Positions 1-8,472 of a stretch of DNA of 64,000 bases are shown here, piece after piece. The position numbers were made by a program, and so were the translations under genes. Numbering within the stretch: the first letter of the stretch is position 1; each line of letters opens with the position of its first letter. The notes under the pieces were generated by a model, which saw nothing but the letters and a program-made list of their open reading frames with translations, ran no database searches and was not told where the DNA came from. Origin of the DNA: Rathayibacter sp. VKM Ac-2804 (GTDB taxonomy: Bacteria; Actinomycetota; Actinomycetes; Actinomycetales; Microbacteriaceae); NCBI RefSeq assembly GCF_009866655.1, contig NZ_CP047420.1, forward strand, positions 3,658,001-3,722,000, read 5' to 3'.

Positions 1-1
1 C

Positions 2-181
2 TCGCAGCTCGCCGGGGAGGGAATGGGGATCCTGATGATCTCGTCCGAGCTGCCCGAGGTGCTCGGCATGGCCGACCGCGTCCTGGTGATGCGCGAGGGG
101 CGGATCACCGCCGAGCTCGACCGCTCCGACGCCACCAGCGAGACCGTGATGCTCGCCGCCACCAGAGGGGCAGCCGCATGA
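2..181 (+). CDS. rhaT: Sugar ABC transporter ATP-binding protein, C-terminal end (partial)
   Basis: This is the last 59 codons of an ABC transporter ATPase; the rest lies left of the window. The visible end reads [17 protein letters not shown] followed by REGRI, the D-loop/H-loop-distal tail typical of the second nucleotide-binding domain of monosaccharide importer ATPases (RbsA/XylG/RhaT type). Its TGA overlaps the ATG of the first permease by 4 nt (ATGA), so the two are translationally coupled. Rhamnose as substrate is inferred from the mutarotase at 3624. The family assignment is good; the substrate is less sure. Confidence 0.8.
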   Translation, partial: SQLAGEGMGILMISSELPEVLGMADRVLVMREGRITAELDRSDATSETVMLAATRGAAA

Positions 182-1227
182 GCACCGCCCAGGCGCCGGC
201 GCAGAAGCGCGTGCCGGCCGCGAAGCCCAACGCCTTCTCCTCCGGCTTCGGCTCCTTCGTCCGGGCCCGCGAGACGGGAATCCTGCTCGCGCTGGTCCTC
301 GTCGTCATCGCGACGACCGCGAAGAACCCGACCTTCCTCTTCTCCCCCGACGGCTGGCGCGACCTGCTGCTGACCCCGTCGATCCTGATCCTGATCGCGG
401 TCGGCCAGGCCATCGTGATCATCACCCGCTCGGTCGACCTCTCGGTCGGCTCGATCCTGGGGCTGACCGCCTACCTCACCGGTCGCCTCTTCCTGGACAT
501 GCCGGGCATCCCGATCCTCGCCGTCTTCGCCGCCGGCATCGTCTTCGGCGGACTGCTCGGGCTGATCAACGGCGCGCTCGTCGCGTTCGCGAAGGTCCCG
601 GCGCTGGTGATCACCCTCGGCACGCTCTACGCCTACCGCGGCATCAACGTCGCCTGGACGGGCAGCGACCGGATCAACGCGTCCGATATGCCCAAGGACT
701 TCCTCGCCCTGGGCACCGGCCAGTTCCTCACCATCCCGTACCTCACGATCATCGCCCTCGTCGTGCTGGTCGCCGCGGGCTGGTACCTGCGCAACCAGCG
801 CGCGGGCCGCGAGTTCTACGCGATCGGCTCCGACCCGGACGCGGCGCGGCTCTACGGCCTGCCCGTCACCCGGCGCATCCTCGTCGCCTTCGTCGTCTCC
901 GGCGCGCTGACCGGCCTGGCCGGCGTGCTCTACGCCGCGCGCTACGGCACCGTCAACTCGCAGGCCGGCTCCGGCTACGAGCTCGACGCGGTCGGCGCCG
1001 CGGTGATCGGCGGCGTCGCGATCTTCGGCGGCTCCGGCACGGTCTGGGGCGCGGCGATCGGCGCCGTGCTGCTGCTCACCATCAACCGGGCCCTGCCGAT
1101 CCTGGGCGTGCCCGACTTCTGGCAGCGGGCGGTGGTCGGCGTGCTGATCATCGGCGCGATCGTGCTCGACCGCGTGCTCTCCCTCCGACAGTCCCGCAAG
1201 CTCCTCGAAGAGAGGGACGACTCCTGA
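178..1227 (+). CDS. rhaP: Rhamnose-type ABC transporter permease
   Basis: This 349-residue integral membrane protein belongs to the BPD_transp_2 (RbsC/AraH-like) permease family. It forms half of the membrane channel of a monosaccharide ABC importer. About 8-10 hydrophobic segments are visible after a polar N-terminus of about 35 residues. The family glycine-rich loop ([12 protein letters not shown]) lies near residue 280. The ATG overlaps the ATPase stop, and its own TGA overlaps the next ATG (TGATG), so ATPase, both permeases and binding protein form one operon. The order ATPase-permease-permease-binding protein, plus a downstream rhamnose mutarotase, matches RhaT-P-Q-S systems. The exact sugar is inferred. 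Confidence 0.87.
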   Translation: MSTAQAPAQKRVPAAKPNAFSSGFGSFVRARETGILLALVLVVIATTAKNPTFLFSPDGWRDLLLTPSILILIAVGQAIVIITRSVDLSVGSILGLTAYLTGRLFLDMPGIPILAVFAAGIVFGGLLGLINGALVAFAKVPALVITLGTLYAYRGINVAWTGSDRINASDMPKDFLALGTGQFLTIPYLTIIALVVLVAAGWYLRNQRAGREFYAIGSDPDAARLYGLPVTRRILVAFVVSGALTGLAGVLYAARYGTVNSQAGSGYELDAVGAAVIGGVAIFGGSGTVWGAAIGAVLLLTINRALPILGVPDFWQRAVVGVLIIGAIVLDRVLSLRQSRKLLEERDDS

Positions 1228-2261
1228 TGAGCCTCGTCACCGACACCACCGCCGTGCGCACCGCGCGCGAGTACCGCGACTACGCCCGCCCGGCCTGGCA
1301 GCGGATCCTCTTCAGCCGCGAGACGGCCATCGTCGTGCTGCTGATCCTCGTGATCGTCGTCGCCTCCGCCTCGGTGAAGAGCTTCGACAAGCCGATCACC
1401 ATCACCTACCTGTTCCTCGACATCGCGCCGACACTGCTGATCGCGCTGCCGATGACGCTGATCATCATCACCGGCGAGATCGACCTGTCGGTCGCCTCCA
1501 CGGTGGGCCTGGCGAGCGTGCTCACCGGCACGCTGCACCAGGCCGGAGTGCCGTTCGAGGTCGCCGCGCTGATCGCGATCGTGGCCGGCGCCGCCGGCGG
1601 AGCGCTGAACGGCTTCCTGGTCACCGTCGTCGGGCTGCCCTCGCTCGCCGTCACCATCGGCACGCTCGCCCTCTACCGCGGGCTCGCCGTCGGACTGCTC
1701 GGCACCACCGCCGTCACCGACTTCCCCGAGTTCTGGACCGACCTCGCGAAGGCCAAGCTCGTCGGCCCGGTGCCGCTCGTGGTGCTGCCGTTCGCGATCC
1801 TGGCGATCGTCTTCGCGGTGGTGCTGCACTCCACCCGCTTCGGCCGCGGCGTCTTCGCCATCGGCCTGAACGACGAGGCGGCGATCTTCTCCGGCGTGAA
1901 CGTGAACCGCACCAAGTTCATCCTGTTCGTGGTCTCCGGCGCCGTCTCCGCGCTGGCCGGCATCTACTACACGCTGCGCTACGGCTCCGCCCGCGGCGAC
2001 AACGCGACCGGGCTCGAGCTGCAGGTGATCGCGGCGGTCCTGCTGGGCGGCGTCTCGATCTTCGGCGGCCGCGGCGCCCTGCACGGCGTGATCGCCGGCG
2101 TGATCCTGATCGGCGTGATCGCCTCGGCCCTGCGCCTCGCGAACGTCACCTCCGACGTCATCAACATCATCACCGGAGTGCTGCTCGTGCTCTCGGTGGT
2201 GTCCACCAGCTTCCTGGCCTGGCTGTCGCGACTGCGGCGCTCGGGCAGGAGACGCCCCTGA
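1227..2261 (+). CDS. rhaQ: Rhamnose-type ABC transporter permease, second subunit
   Basis: This 344-residue BPD_transp_2 family permease is paralogous to its upstream neighbour and starts 1 nt before that gene's end. It carries about ten hydrophobic helices and the matching loop LLGGVSIFGGRG near residue 275. Having two distinct permeases in one operon is characteristic of rhamnose (RhaP/RhaQ) and AI-2-type importers rather than ribose systems with one permease gene. The C-terminus ends in a basic cytoplasmic tail (RLRRSGRR). It is followed by an 80-nt gap with a 10-nt tandem repeat before the binding protein. Confidence 0.87.
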   Translation: MSLVTDTTAVRTAREYRDYARPAWQRILFSRETAIVVLLILVIVVASASVKSFDKPITITYLFLDIAPTLLIALPMTLIIITGEIDLSVASTVGLASVLTGTLHQAGVPFEVAALIAIVAGAAGGALNGFLVTVVGLPSLAVTIGTLALYRGLAVGLLGTTAVTDFPEFWTDLAKAKLVGPVPLVVLPFAILAIVFAVVLHSTRFGRGVFAIGLNDEAAIFSGVNVNRTKFILFVVSGAVSALAGIYYTLRYGSARGDNATGLELQVIAAVLLGGVSIFGGRGALHGVIAGVILIGVIASALRLANVTSDVINIITGVLLVLSVVSTSFLAWLSRLRRSGRRRP

Positions 2262-2281
2262 TCCCGCATCACCGGCACAGC

Positions 2282-2318
2282 ACCCGCACCACCCCGCACC
2301 ACCCCGCACCACCCCCAC
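2282..2318. repeat. 10-nt direct tandem repeat in permease-binding protein gap
   Basis: The unit ACCCCGCACC is repeated about three and a half times between the second permease and the binding protein gene. It is a C-rich tract on the coding strand with almost no G on that strand except one per unit, so the mRNA here should be unstructured. It lies just before the ribosome-binding site (GAAAGGCAG) of the binding-protein gene. Confidence 0.7.
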
Positions 2319-2341
2319 AGCACCTCGACGAAAGGCAGACG

Positions 2342-3388
2342 ATGATGTTCTCCTCCCGTGGGCGCCGCTTCGGCACCCTCACCGCACTGGCCGTCTCGGT
2401 CGCGCTCGTCGCGACCGGCTGCTCCGCCTCCGACGGCGACTCCGGCGGCGACTCCGGCTCCGGCGAAGGCTCCGGCGACTACTCGATCACCTTCCTGCCG
2501 AAGAACCTCGGCAACGCGTACTTCGACACCTCCGACGCCGGCGGCGAGAAGGCGATCGAGGAGTTCGGCGGCACCTACGCCGAGGTCGGACCCGCCGAGG
2601 CCTCGCCCGACGCGCAGGTCTCCTACATCAACACCCTCACCCAGCAGGGCGCCGGAGCGATCGTCGTCTCGGCGAACGACCCGAAGGCGATCTGCGACGC
2701 GCTGAACGAGGCGCGCGACAACGGCACCAAGGTCGTCACCTTCGATTCCGACACCAACGCCGACTGCCGCGACCTCTACATCAACCAGGCCACCGCCGAG
2801 GGCATCGCCAAGGCGCAGGTCGACCTGATCACCGAGCAGATCGGCGACAGCGGCGAGGTCGCGATCCTCTCCGCCTCCGCGAACGCCACGAACCAGAACG
2901 CCTGGATCGAGCTGATGGAGCAGGAGCTCACCGCGAACCACCCCGACGTGACCCTCGTCGACACCGTCTACGGCGACGACGACGACCAGACCTCGTTCGA
3001 CAAGACCGCGGCCCTGCTGCAGACCCACCCCGACCTCAAGGGCATCATCTCGCCCACCACGGTCGGCATCGCCGCCGCCGCCCGCTACCTCTCCACCTCG
3101 GACTTCAAGGGCGAGGTCGCGCTGACCGGTCTCGGCACGCCGAACCAGATGCGCGAGTTCGTCGAGGACGGCACCGTCACCGCGTTCGCGCTGTGGAACC
3201 CGGGAGACCTCGGCTACCTCGCCGCCTACGCCTCGAAGGCCCTGATCGACGGCGACATCACCGGCGCCGAGGGCGACACCTTCGAGGCCGGCGACCTGGG
3301 CTCCTTCACGGTCGACGCCGACGGCACCGTCCTCCTGGGCGACCCGTTCACCTTCACCGCGGACAACATCGGCGACTTCGACTTCTGA
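2342..3388 (+). CDS. rhaS: Rhamnose ABC transporter substrate-binding lipoprotein
   Basis: This 348-residue periplasmic-binding-protein-like (Peripla_BP_4) sugar receptor delivers substrate to the two permeases upstream. It has a lipoprotein signal: basic n-region (SSRGRR), hydrophobic core and lipobox VATGC with the acylated Cys near residue 27. A Ser/Gly/Asp-rich tether follows, then the binding fold, beginning SITFLPKNLGNAYF. The start has two tandem ATGs; the first at 2342 is preceded by GAAAGGCAG. High expression relative to the permeases is usual for this class and fits a separate strong ribosome-binding site. Rhamnose specificity is inferred from the operon and the downstream mutarotase. 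Confidence 0.87.
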   Translation: MMFSSRGRRFGTLTALAVSVALVATGCSASDGDSGGDSGSGEGSGDYSITFLPKNLGNAYFDTSDAGGEKAIEEFGGTYAEVGPAEASPDAQVSYINTLTQQGAGAIVVSANDPKAICDALNEARDNGTKVVTFDSDTNADCRDLYINQATAEGIAKAQVDLITEQIGDSGEVAILSASANATNQNAWIELMEQELTANHPDVTLVDTVYGDDDDQTSFDKTAALLQTHPDLKGIISPTTVGIAAAARYLSTSDFKGEVALTGLGTPNQMREFVEDGTVTAFALWNPGDLGYLAAYASKALIDGDITGAEGDTFEAGDLGSFTVDADGTVLLGDPFTFTADNIGDFDF

Positions 3389-3413
3389 TCCGTCGCAGTC
3401 GTGCTGATCGCGG

Positions 3414-3599
3414 CATGCTGATCGAGTAGCGCCCGCAGGGCGCGTATCGAGATCCACCGCCCCTGACACGGTGGGTCTCGATACGCCGCTCCGCGGCTGC
3501 TCGACCAGCATGGCTGCATGCCGCTCGAACAGCTTCCGCAGGGCGACGCTGTTCATGCTGATCGAGCAGCGCCCGCAGGGCGCGTATCGAGATCCACCG
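3414..3599. repeat. Palindromic intergenic repeat cluster R1 (three units)
   Basis: Three copies of a ~45-nt unit fill the gap between the binding protein and the mutarotase genes. Units 1 (3414-3459) and 3 (3554-3599) read forward (start CATGCTGATCGAG, end TATCGAGATCCACCG). Unit 2 (3469-3512) is inverted (GGTGGGTCTCGATACG to CTCGACCAGCATG). Each has an internal GC hairpin such as GCGCCCGCAGGGCGC. Units 1 and 2 can fold on each other into a ~100-nt cruciform-like structure. The same unit recurs at seven other intergenic sites in the window. Confidence 0.9.
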
Positions 3600-3623
3600 A
3601 ATCCGAGCGAAAGGCCCCACCCC

Positions 3624-3953
3624 ATGCAGCGCGTCTGCTTCCAGCTCCAGGTGCGACCGGAGCTCATCCCCGAGTACACCCGCCGCCACGCCGCGATCTG
3701 GCCCGACATGGCCGCCGCCCTGAAGGCCACCGGCTGGAACAACTACTCCCTCTTCCTCCGCCCCGACGGCCTGCTGATCGGCTACTTCGAGACGCCGTCC
3801 CTCGAGGCCGCCCGCGCCGGGATGGCCGCCACCGAGGTCAACGCCCGCTGGCAGGCCGAGATGGCCGAGTTCTTCGTCGAGCTCGACGGCGCCCCCGACA
3901 CGGACTTCCTGCAGCTGACCGAGGTCTTCCACCTCGAGGACCAGCTCTCCTGA
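3624..3953 (+). CDS. rhaM: L-rhamnose mutarotase
   Basis: This 109-residue protein of the RhaM/YiiL family interconverts the alpha and beta anomers of L-rhamnose in the cytoplasm so that rhamnose isomerase can use it. The family N-terminus is clear: MQRVCFQLQVRPELIPEY, then the conserved H-AIWPDM segment and GWNNYSLFL. The active-site His and Tyr/Trp positions of the family are present. The start at 3624 is preceded by GAGCGAAAGG. Longer in-frame starts upstream run through repeat R1 and are rejected. It follows the transporter operon but is separated from it by R1, so it may be on its own mRNA. No rhamnose isomerase or kinase is in view. Confidence 0.9.
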   Translation: MQRVCFQLQVRPELIPEYTRRHAAIWPDMAAALKATGWNNYSLFLRPDGLLIGYFETPSLEAARAGMAATEVNARWQAEMAEFFVELDGAPDTDFLQLTEVFHLEDQLS

Positions 3954-4034
3954 CTCCTCTCCTCCTCCCCGACACCCATCGGACAGAGCCGCGGCTCCGA
4001 ATGATGCACGGGGTCGATCGAGGAGGTCGCAAGG

Positions 4035-4268
4035 ATGTCGTTCAACAGTCGCCGCTGGCAGGTGCGCACCATCGTCGCGCGGGTCCGGGCTACCGCCGCC
4101 GTCGGCACGGCGGGCCTGGACACCGCCGCCCGCGCTGACCGCAAGCTCGAGATCCTCCGGGTCGCGGACGGCGTCGACGCCGGCCGGGTGAGCAACGACC
4201 AGGCCGTCGCCGCCTTCGAGCGGCTGGCGGAGGAGCTCCGTCCGCACCCCGAGGCCCGGCTCGGTTGA
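4035..4268 (+). CDS. Small hypothetical protein upstream of an ECF sigma factor
   Basis: This 77-residue soluble protein has no recognised domain. It begins MSFNSRRWQVRTIVARVR (basic), then an alanine-rich middle, then an acidic helix (NDQAVAAFERLAEELR). It has a strong ribosome-binding site (AGGAGGTCGCAAGG) directly before the ATG at 4035. It ends 22 nt before the GTG of the ECF sigma factor on the same strand, so the two are probably co-transcribed. A regulatory partner role for the sigma factor is a guess from position only. There is no zinc-finger motif of the kind seen in small anti-sigma factors and no membrane segment. Confidence 0.65.
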   Translation: MSFNSRRWQVRTIVARVRATAAVGTAGLDTAARADRKLEILRVADGVDAGRVSNDQAVAAFERLAEELRPHPEARLG

Positions 4269-4290
4269 CGCACCGTCGTCAGGGCGCGCG

Positions 4291-4851
4291 GTGACCGCCG
4301 ACGCCCCGTCCGCGCAGGACGACGTCGTCCCGCCCCTCGCCGACGGCGACCACGCCGCGTTCCGCCGGCTCTACGAGCGCACTGTGCGCCGCGTCCGCTC
4401 GATCACCGTCGGCATCCTGCAGGACCACGCGCAGGCCGAGGAGGTCGCGCAGGAGACCTACTTCGAGCTCTGGCGCTCGGCGGCCCGGCACGCGGTCCTC
4501 GAGGAGCAGCAGCACCTCGTCGCCGTGATCGCCCGCCGACGCGCCATCGACCGCGTCCGCGCCGCGCAGTCGTCCCGCGAGCGCGACCACCGCTACGCGA
4601 TCCACAGCTACCTCCGCGAGATCGACGAGGCGGAGACCCGTGGCGAGATCGTCGGCGAGTTCGGCCGCGCCGCCGTCGAGATCCGCCGCCTCGCCCCGAA
4701 GCACCGCGACCTGCTCTTCCTCGCCTACGTCCGCGGCCTGTCCCACTCCGAGATCGCCGCCGAGCTCGACCTCCCCATCGGCACCGTCAAGACCCGCCTC
4801 CGCGACACCCTCGCCCGCCTCCGCCGCGAGCTGACGACCCCGTCCCCCTGA
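4291..4851 (+). CDS. ECF-family RNA polymerase sigma factor (orphan)
   Basis: This 186-residue two-domain sigma factor directs RNA polymerase to specific promoters. Region 2 occupies about residues 18-90 (AAFRRLYERTVRRVR through the DHAQAEEVAQETYFELW core). Region 4 occupies about 125-180 and ends in a clear helix-turn-helix (SHSEIAAELDLPIGTVKTRL). It resembles the SigK/SigL-like ECF groups. The start is GTG at 4291. No anti-sigma factor with a membrane segment or zinc site follows; the next gene is convergent beyond a terminator. The only linked gene is the 77-residue upstream ORF. The regulon cannot be told from sequence. Confidence 0.9.
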   Translation: MTADAPSAQDDVVPPLADGDHAAFRRLYERTVRRVRSITVGILQDHAQAEEVAQETYFELWRSAARHAVLEEQQHLVAVIARRRAIDRVRAAQSSRERDHRYAIHSYLREIDEAETRGEIVGEFGRAAVEIRRLAPKHRDLLFLAYVRGLSHSEIAAELDLPIGTVKTRLRDTLARLRRELTTPSP

Positions 4852-4885
4852 CGCCCCTGCACGCCGGTCGAGCAGCCACGCCCTG

Positions 4886-4926
4886 CATGCTGGTCGAGCA
4901 GCCGCGCAGCGGCGTATCGAGACCAA
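4886..4926. repeat. Palindromic intergenic repeat R2
   Basis: One forward unit (CATGCTGGTCGAGCAGC to GTATCGAGACCA) is present. It is preceded at about 4863-4884 by a truncated copy of its first half (CCGGTCGAGCAGCC). It sits just after the sigma factor stop and before the bidirectional hairpin. Confidence 0.85.
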
Positions 4927-4973
4927 TCCCCGTCAGAGGGCCGGGTCTGCAGACTCCCCCCTCCGCCCACGAC

Positions 4974-5011
4974 GTGGCCCCCGCCCTCCGCGCGCGGAGA
5001 GCGGGGGCCAC
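4974..5011. terminator. Bidirectional hairpin between convergent genes
   Basis: A 19-bp stem begins GTGGCCCCCGC and closes with GCGGGGGCCAC, with one internal mismatch and almost no loop. It lies between the convergent sigma factor (+) and oxidoreductase (-) genes. No T-tract follows, as is common for actinobacterial terminators. Confidence 0.75.
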
Positions 5012-5029
5012 GGCGACGCCGTCAGCGCG

Positions 5030-6160
5030 TCAGAGCGTCTGCGCGAACGGGTCGAAGTCCACCGGCACCGCGGGCACCGGTGCGGACAGCGAGCTGTCGA
5101 TCGCGACGAACTCGCCGCTCTCGGCCGACTCCTGCGCCGACAGCATGACGTCGAGCACGTGGAAGCCGAGCTCGCCGGTGGCGACGTGCGGACGGTCCTC
5201 GGCGATCGCGCGGACCATGTCGAGCAGTCCGAGGCCGCGGCCGACGACCGTGCCCTTCTGCTCGATCTCGGTCCACTCCTGCTCGCCCCACTGGCCGTCG
5301 GCGATCGAGGTGCGGGCCTTCACATACGCGGTGCGCCCCTCGAACTGGTTCGGGTCCGGGATCACGATCGACCCCTCCGTGCCGTGGATCTCGAAGACGC
5401 CGTGGCGCTCGAGCGCGGAGTCGAAGCTGAGCAGGCTCGACGCCTGCGGCCCGGCCGCGAACGAGGTCAGCACCTGCAGCGAGGTCGGCACCTCGACCGG
5501 GAACGTCGTCCCCGCGTCGGGTCCGGAGCGGATGACCCGCTCCTCGAGCTTCTTGCGCCCGAGCGCGGCGACCCGCGCGACGGGTCCGAACAGGCTGACG
5601 AGCCCGGTGAAGTAGTACGGACCCATGTCCAGCAGCGGGCCCGCGCCCTCCGCGAAGAGGAACGCCGGGCTCGGGTGCCAGAGGTCCGGTCCGACCGTCT
5701 GGAAGACCGTGGACGCGAACATCGGCTCGCCGATCACGCCGTCCGCGATCGCGCGCTTCGCGGTCTGGAAGCCCGGGCCGAGCAGCGTGTCCGGCGCCGA
5801 GCCGACGCGCAGCCCCTTGGCGGCGGCGTCCTGCAGCAGCTGCGCGGTGCCGGCGCGATCGAGGCCCAGCGGCTTCTCGCTCCAGACGTGCTTGCCCGCG
5901 GCGATCGCCGCGGCCGAGACCTCGACGTGCGCGGCGGGGATCGTCAGGTTGACGACGACCTGCACACCGGCGTGCGCGAGCACGTCCTCGGCCGAGCCCC
6001 AGGCGGGGACGCCGTGCTTCTCGGCCTGGCTCTTCGCCCGGTCGAGCAGCAGGTCGCCGACGATCAGGACCTCGACGTCCGGGAAGGACGCGAGGTTCTC
6101 GAGGTAGGTGTCGCTGATGACGCCGACGCCGATGACGCCGATCCCGACGGGGCCGCTCAT
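5030..6160 (-). CDS. Gfo/Idh/MocA-family sugar oxidoreductase
   Basis: This 376-residue NAD(P)-dependent dehydrogenase likely oxidises a sugar or inositol-like compound. The N-terminal Rossmann domain starts GIGVIGVGVISDTY; the family EKP motif is present (HVWSEKPLGLD, about residue 100). The C-terminal GFO_IDH_MocA_C domain follows (GAGPLLDMGPYYFTGLV, about 185-200). The ATG at 6160 overlaps the stop of the upstream isomerase gene (ATGA), so the two are coupled. With the upstream MFS importer this forms a three-gene operon for one imported sugar. The substrate is not deducible from the sequence alone. Confidence 0.87.
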   Translation of the reverse strand: MSGPVGIGVIGVGVISDTYLENLASFPDVEVLIVGDLLLDRAKSQAEKHGVPAWGSAEDVLAHAGVQVVVNLTIPAAHVEVSAAAIAAGKHVWSEKPLGLDRAGTAQLLQDAAAKGLRVGSAPDTLLGPGFQTAKRAIADGVIGEPMFASTVFQTVGPDLWHPSPAFLFAEGAGPLLDMGPYYFTGLVSLFGPVARVAALGRKKLEERVIRSGPDAGTTFPVEVPTSLQVLTSFAAGPQASSLLSFDSALERHGVFEIHGTEGSIVIPDPNQFEGRTAYVKARTSIADGQWGEQEWTEIEQKGTVVGRGLGLLDMVRAIAEDRPHVATGELGFHVLDVMLSAQESAESGEFVAIDSSLSAPVPAVPVDFDPFAQTL

Positions 6161-6984
6161 GCCGCGTACCCGCCCTTCACGAGGAAGTCGTAGCTGGCCT
6201 GGATGTCCGCGAAGACGTCGCCGGGGGCGTTGTCGTACTCGATGACGGCGTACTTGATGGCACCCTCGCCGGCCTCGAGCGCCTCGACGAGCGGCACGTC
6301 GCCCTCGCCCGGGCGGCGCTGGTCGAGGGTGTCCGAGCCGAAGGCCGCGGCGCCGGGGGCGAACGGGTTCTCGGCGGGCGCGATGCCGTCCTTGACGTGC
6401 ACCGCGACCAGGCGCGAGCCCAGCTTCGACACCAGCGCGGGGCCGTCCTGGCCGCCGGTCAGCGCCCAGAACAGGTCGAGCTCGATCTCGACGCGCTCGT
6501 CGGTGGTCGCCACGAAGCGCTCGTAGGCGGTCCGGCCGTCGAAGGAGGCGATGAACTCCTGCGCGTGGTTGTGGTAGCCGACCTTGAGGCCGAAGGTCGC
6601 GGCGACCTCCGCGGCCTTGTTCAGGCGGTCGGCGATGTCCGCGACGCCGTCCTCGGTCAGCCAGCGCTCGGCCGAGACGAACGGGTCGATGACGGTCTGG
6701 ATGCCGATCTGCGCGGCCGCCTCGAAGACGACCTCGGGGGCGGGCGTGGGGATGGAGCCGTCCGGCGTCCACAGCTCGTCGGAGAGCAGCGGAGCGTGGC
6801 CGGTCGGCGAGGCGAGACCGCTCGCGTCGAGCGCGGCGCGGATCTCGGCGGGGCGGCGGACGAAGTCGAACGCCTCGACGTTCTTCAGGCCGATCGCCGC
6901 GAGCTTCTCGAGCGAGCCGTTCGGGTCCTCGGAGAACTCCTTGGCCAGCGTGTAGAGCTGGATGGAGGCCAGGGGCAGAGTCAT
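6157..6984 (-). CDS. Sugar phosphate isomerase/epimerase (AP-endonuclease-2-like TIM barrel)
   Basis: This 275-residue protein of the xylose-isomerase-like TIM barrel family (AP_endonuc_2, IolE/IolI-like) probably isomerises or epimerises the sugar handled by its operon partners. Visible family segments are LASIQLYTLAKEF at the start, GLKVGYHNHAQEF (about 145) and VEIELDLFWA (about 175), which carry the metal-binding His/Glu/Asp residues. ATG at 6984 was chosen because GAAAG precedes it. An in-frame GTG six codons upstream is possible. Translation is coupled to the downstream oxidoreductase. This pairing is typical of inositol and rare-sugar catabolic clusters. Confidence 0.85.
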   Translation of the reverse strand: MTLPLASIQLYTLAKEFSEDPNGSLEKLAAIGLKNVEAFDFVRRPAEIRAALDASGLASPTGHAPLLSDELWTPDGSIPTPAPEVVFEAAAQIGIQTVIDPFVSAERWLTEDGVADIADRLNKAAEVAATFGLKVGYHNHAQEFIASFDGRTAYERFVATTDERVEIELDLFWALTGGQDGPALVSKLGSRLVAVHVKDGIAPAENPFAPGAAAFGSDTLDQRRPGEGDVPLVEALEAGEGAIKYAVIEYDNAPGDVFADIQASYDFLVKGGYAA

Positions 6985-7069
6985 GATCGATGTCGCTTTC
7001 ACTGGTGATGGTGGTGCGGGCAGGACTGTCGTCTCCGACCAGCCTGTCCTATGGACGTCCGAGAAAGGC

Positions 7070-8404
7070 CTATCGGACTTTCTTGATGGGGAGGATGACG
7101 AGTGCGCCGACCACCGCGGCCAGTGCGCAGACCGTGAACCACAGGCCGTAGTTGTTGCCGGTCGGGTCGCTCACGTAGACGAGGATGCCGCCGACCAGCG
7201 GGGCGAGCGTCTGCGGCAGCGCGTTGGCGATGTTGAAGACGCCGAGGTCCTTGCCCGAGTCGTCGGGGTTCGGCAGCACGTCGACGACGAGCGCGAGGTC
7301 GACGCCGACGTAGATGCCGTAGGCGAGGCCGAGGACCGCCTCGAGGACGTAGAAGGCGCCGATGTCCTGCACGAAGATCAGCGCGAAGGTGCCGACCGCG
7401 AAGAGCGCGGTGGAGCTCCAGACGAACACCTTGCGGCGGCCGATCCGGTCCGACAGCCAACCGGCGAAGTAGCTCGCGCCGACCAGCGTCACCGTGTAGA
7501 TCAGCACGCTGGTGGTGATGACGGCCGGGATGCTGCCCTCCTCGACGCCGATGTGGTTGAGGAGGTAGAAGAAGCGGAAGGTGGTGAAGCCGAAGCTCGC
7601 GAAGATGATCAGGAAGCGCGACCACCAGGCCAGCGCGTAATCGGGGTTCTTCACCGGGCTGACCCAGAAGGTCTCGGCCCAGTCGCGCAGCGTCGCGCGC
7701 GGCGGCGCCTGGGGCAGGCGCTTGTCGGGCAGGACGACCGCGAAGACGACCATCGCGACGATCGCCAGGATCGACGGGGCGACGAACATCACGACCAGCT
7801 GACCGGCGAACGCCTGGGCGACGTACGTGCCGCCGAGGATGCCGACGTTCTGCGCGATCCCGAGCGCCGCGGTGATCTTGCCGCGCTGGAACTTGGGCAC
7901 CTGGTCGGCGAGCGTCGCGGTGAAGGGCGCGAGCGTCATGTTCGCGCCGAGCTGGGCGAGCGACCAGCCGACGGTGGCGACGAGCAGGGTGGGGGCGAGC
8001 GCCATGATCGCGAAGGCGACCGTCATCAGCACCGTGCCGGTGACGATCCAGATCCGGCGGCGGCCGAAGCGGCTCGTGGTGCGGTCGGAGAGCCGGCCGA
8101 CGACGACGTTCGCGATCGTGGCGAAGAGGGCACCGAAGCCGCCGAGCACCGCCGCGGCACCGGTCGCGCCGTCCTGCGCGATCTCGCCCGACTCCACGAG
8201 CGCCTGGATCTTCAGGCCGATGCCGACGACGGCCGGACCCAGCAGCGCGATGAAGAAGATCAGCTGCGCCGCGAGCAGCCAGAAGACGTAGCCCCTCGTC
8301 GCCGGCTCGGTCGGCTCGGAGAACGCGTGATGCCCCCGCACCGTCGCCGTCGCGGTGGTCATGCCCGAGGGCATCCCCGCCGCGGATCCGCTGGACGTCG
8401 TCAT
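7070..8404 (-). CDS. MFS transporter, sugar-type
   Basis: This 444-residue major facilitator transporter has a polar N-terminus of about 40 residues, then 12 hydrophobic helices. MFS signature loops are present after TM2 (GRLSDRTTSRFGRRRIW) and in the second half (GWLSDRIGRRKVFVW). It is the first gene of the minus-strand operon that continues, after an 85-nt gap, into the isomerase and oxidoreductase. The likely role is uptake of their sugar substrate rather than drug efflux. A small inverted repeat (GTCCGA...TCGGAC, 7057-7078) straddles its stop codon. The ribosome-binding site GAGAGGGA lies 5' of the ATG at 8404. Confidence 0.85.
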   Translation of the reverse strand: MTTSSGSAAGMPSGMTTATATVRGHHAFSEPTEPATRGYVFWLLAAQLIFFIALLGPAVVGIGLKIQALVESGEIAQDGATGAAAVLGGFGALFATIANVVVGRLSDRTTSRFGRRRIWIVTGTVLMTVAFAIMALAPTLLVATVGWSLAQLGANMTLAPFTATLADQVPKFQRGKITAALGIAQNVGILGGTYVAQAFAGQLVVMFVAPSILAIVAMVVFAVVLPDKRLPQAPPRATLRDWAETFWVSPVKNPDYALAWWSRFLIIFASFGFTTFRFFYLLNHIGVEEGSIPAVITTSVLIYTVTLVGASYFAGWLSDRIGRRKVFVWSSTALFAVGTFALIFVQDIGAFYVLEAVLGLAYGIYVGVDLALVVDVLPNPDDSGKDLGVFNIANALPQTLAPLVGGILVYVSDPTGNNYGLWFTVCALAAVVGALVILPIKKVR

Positions 8405-8449
8405 GATCGTTCCCTCTCGTCATCGAGTGTGCAGAGCCGAGCAGCGCCC

Positions 8450-8472
8450 AAAACCTTGCGTCGTGTGGTTTT
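8450..8472 (-). promoter_or_regulatory. Candidate operator of the MFS-isomerase-oxidoreductase operon
   Basis: A 6-bp perfect inverted repeat (AAAACC, 11-nt spacer, GGTTTT) lies about 45-70 nt upstream of the MFS start codon in an otherwise very GC-rich region. Its A/T-rich arms and position suit a repressor site. No regulator gene is adjacent, so the binding protein is unknown. Confidence 0.4.

Noticed and set aside
5012..8404. Reading the MFS-isomerase-oxidoreductase genes as a complete inositol catabolism locus
   Set aside because: No iolB/C/D/E/G-specific motifs or further iol genes are present; only a generic sugar pathway can be supported.
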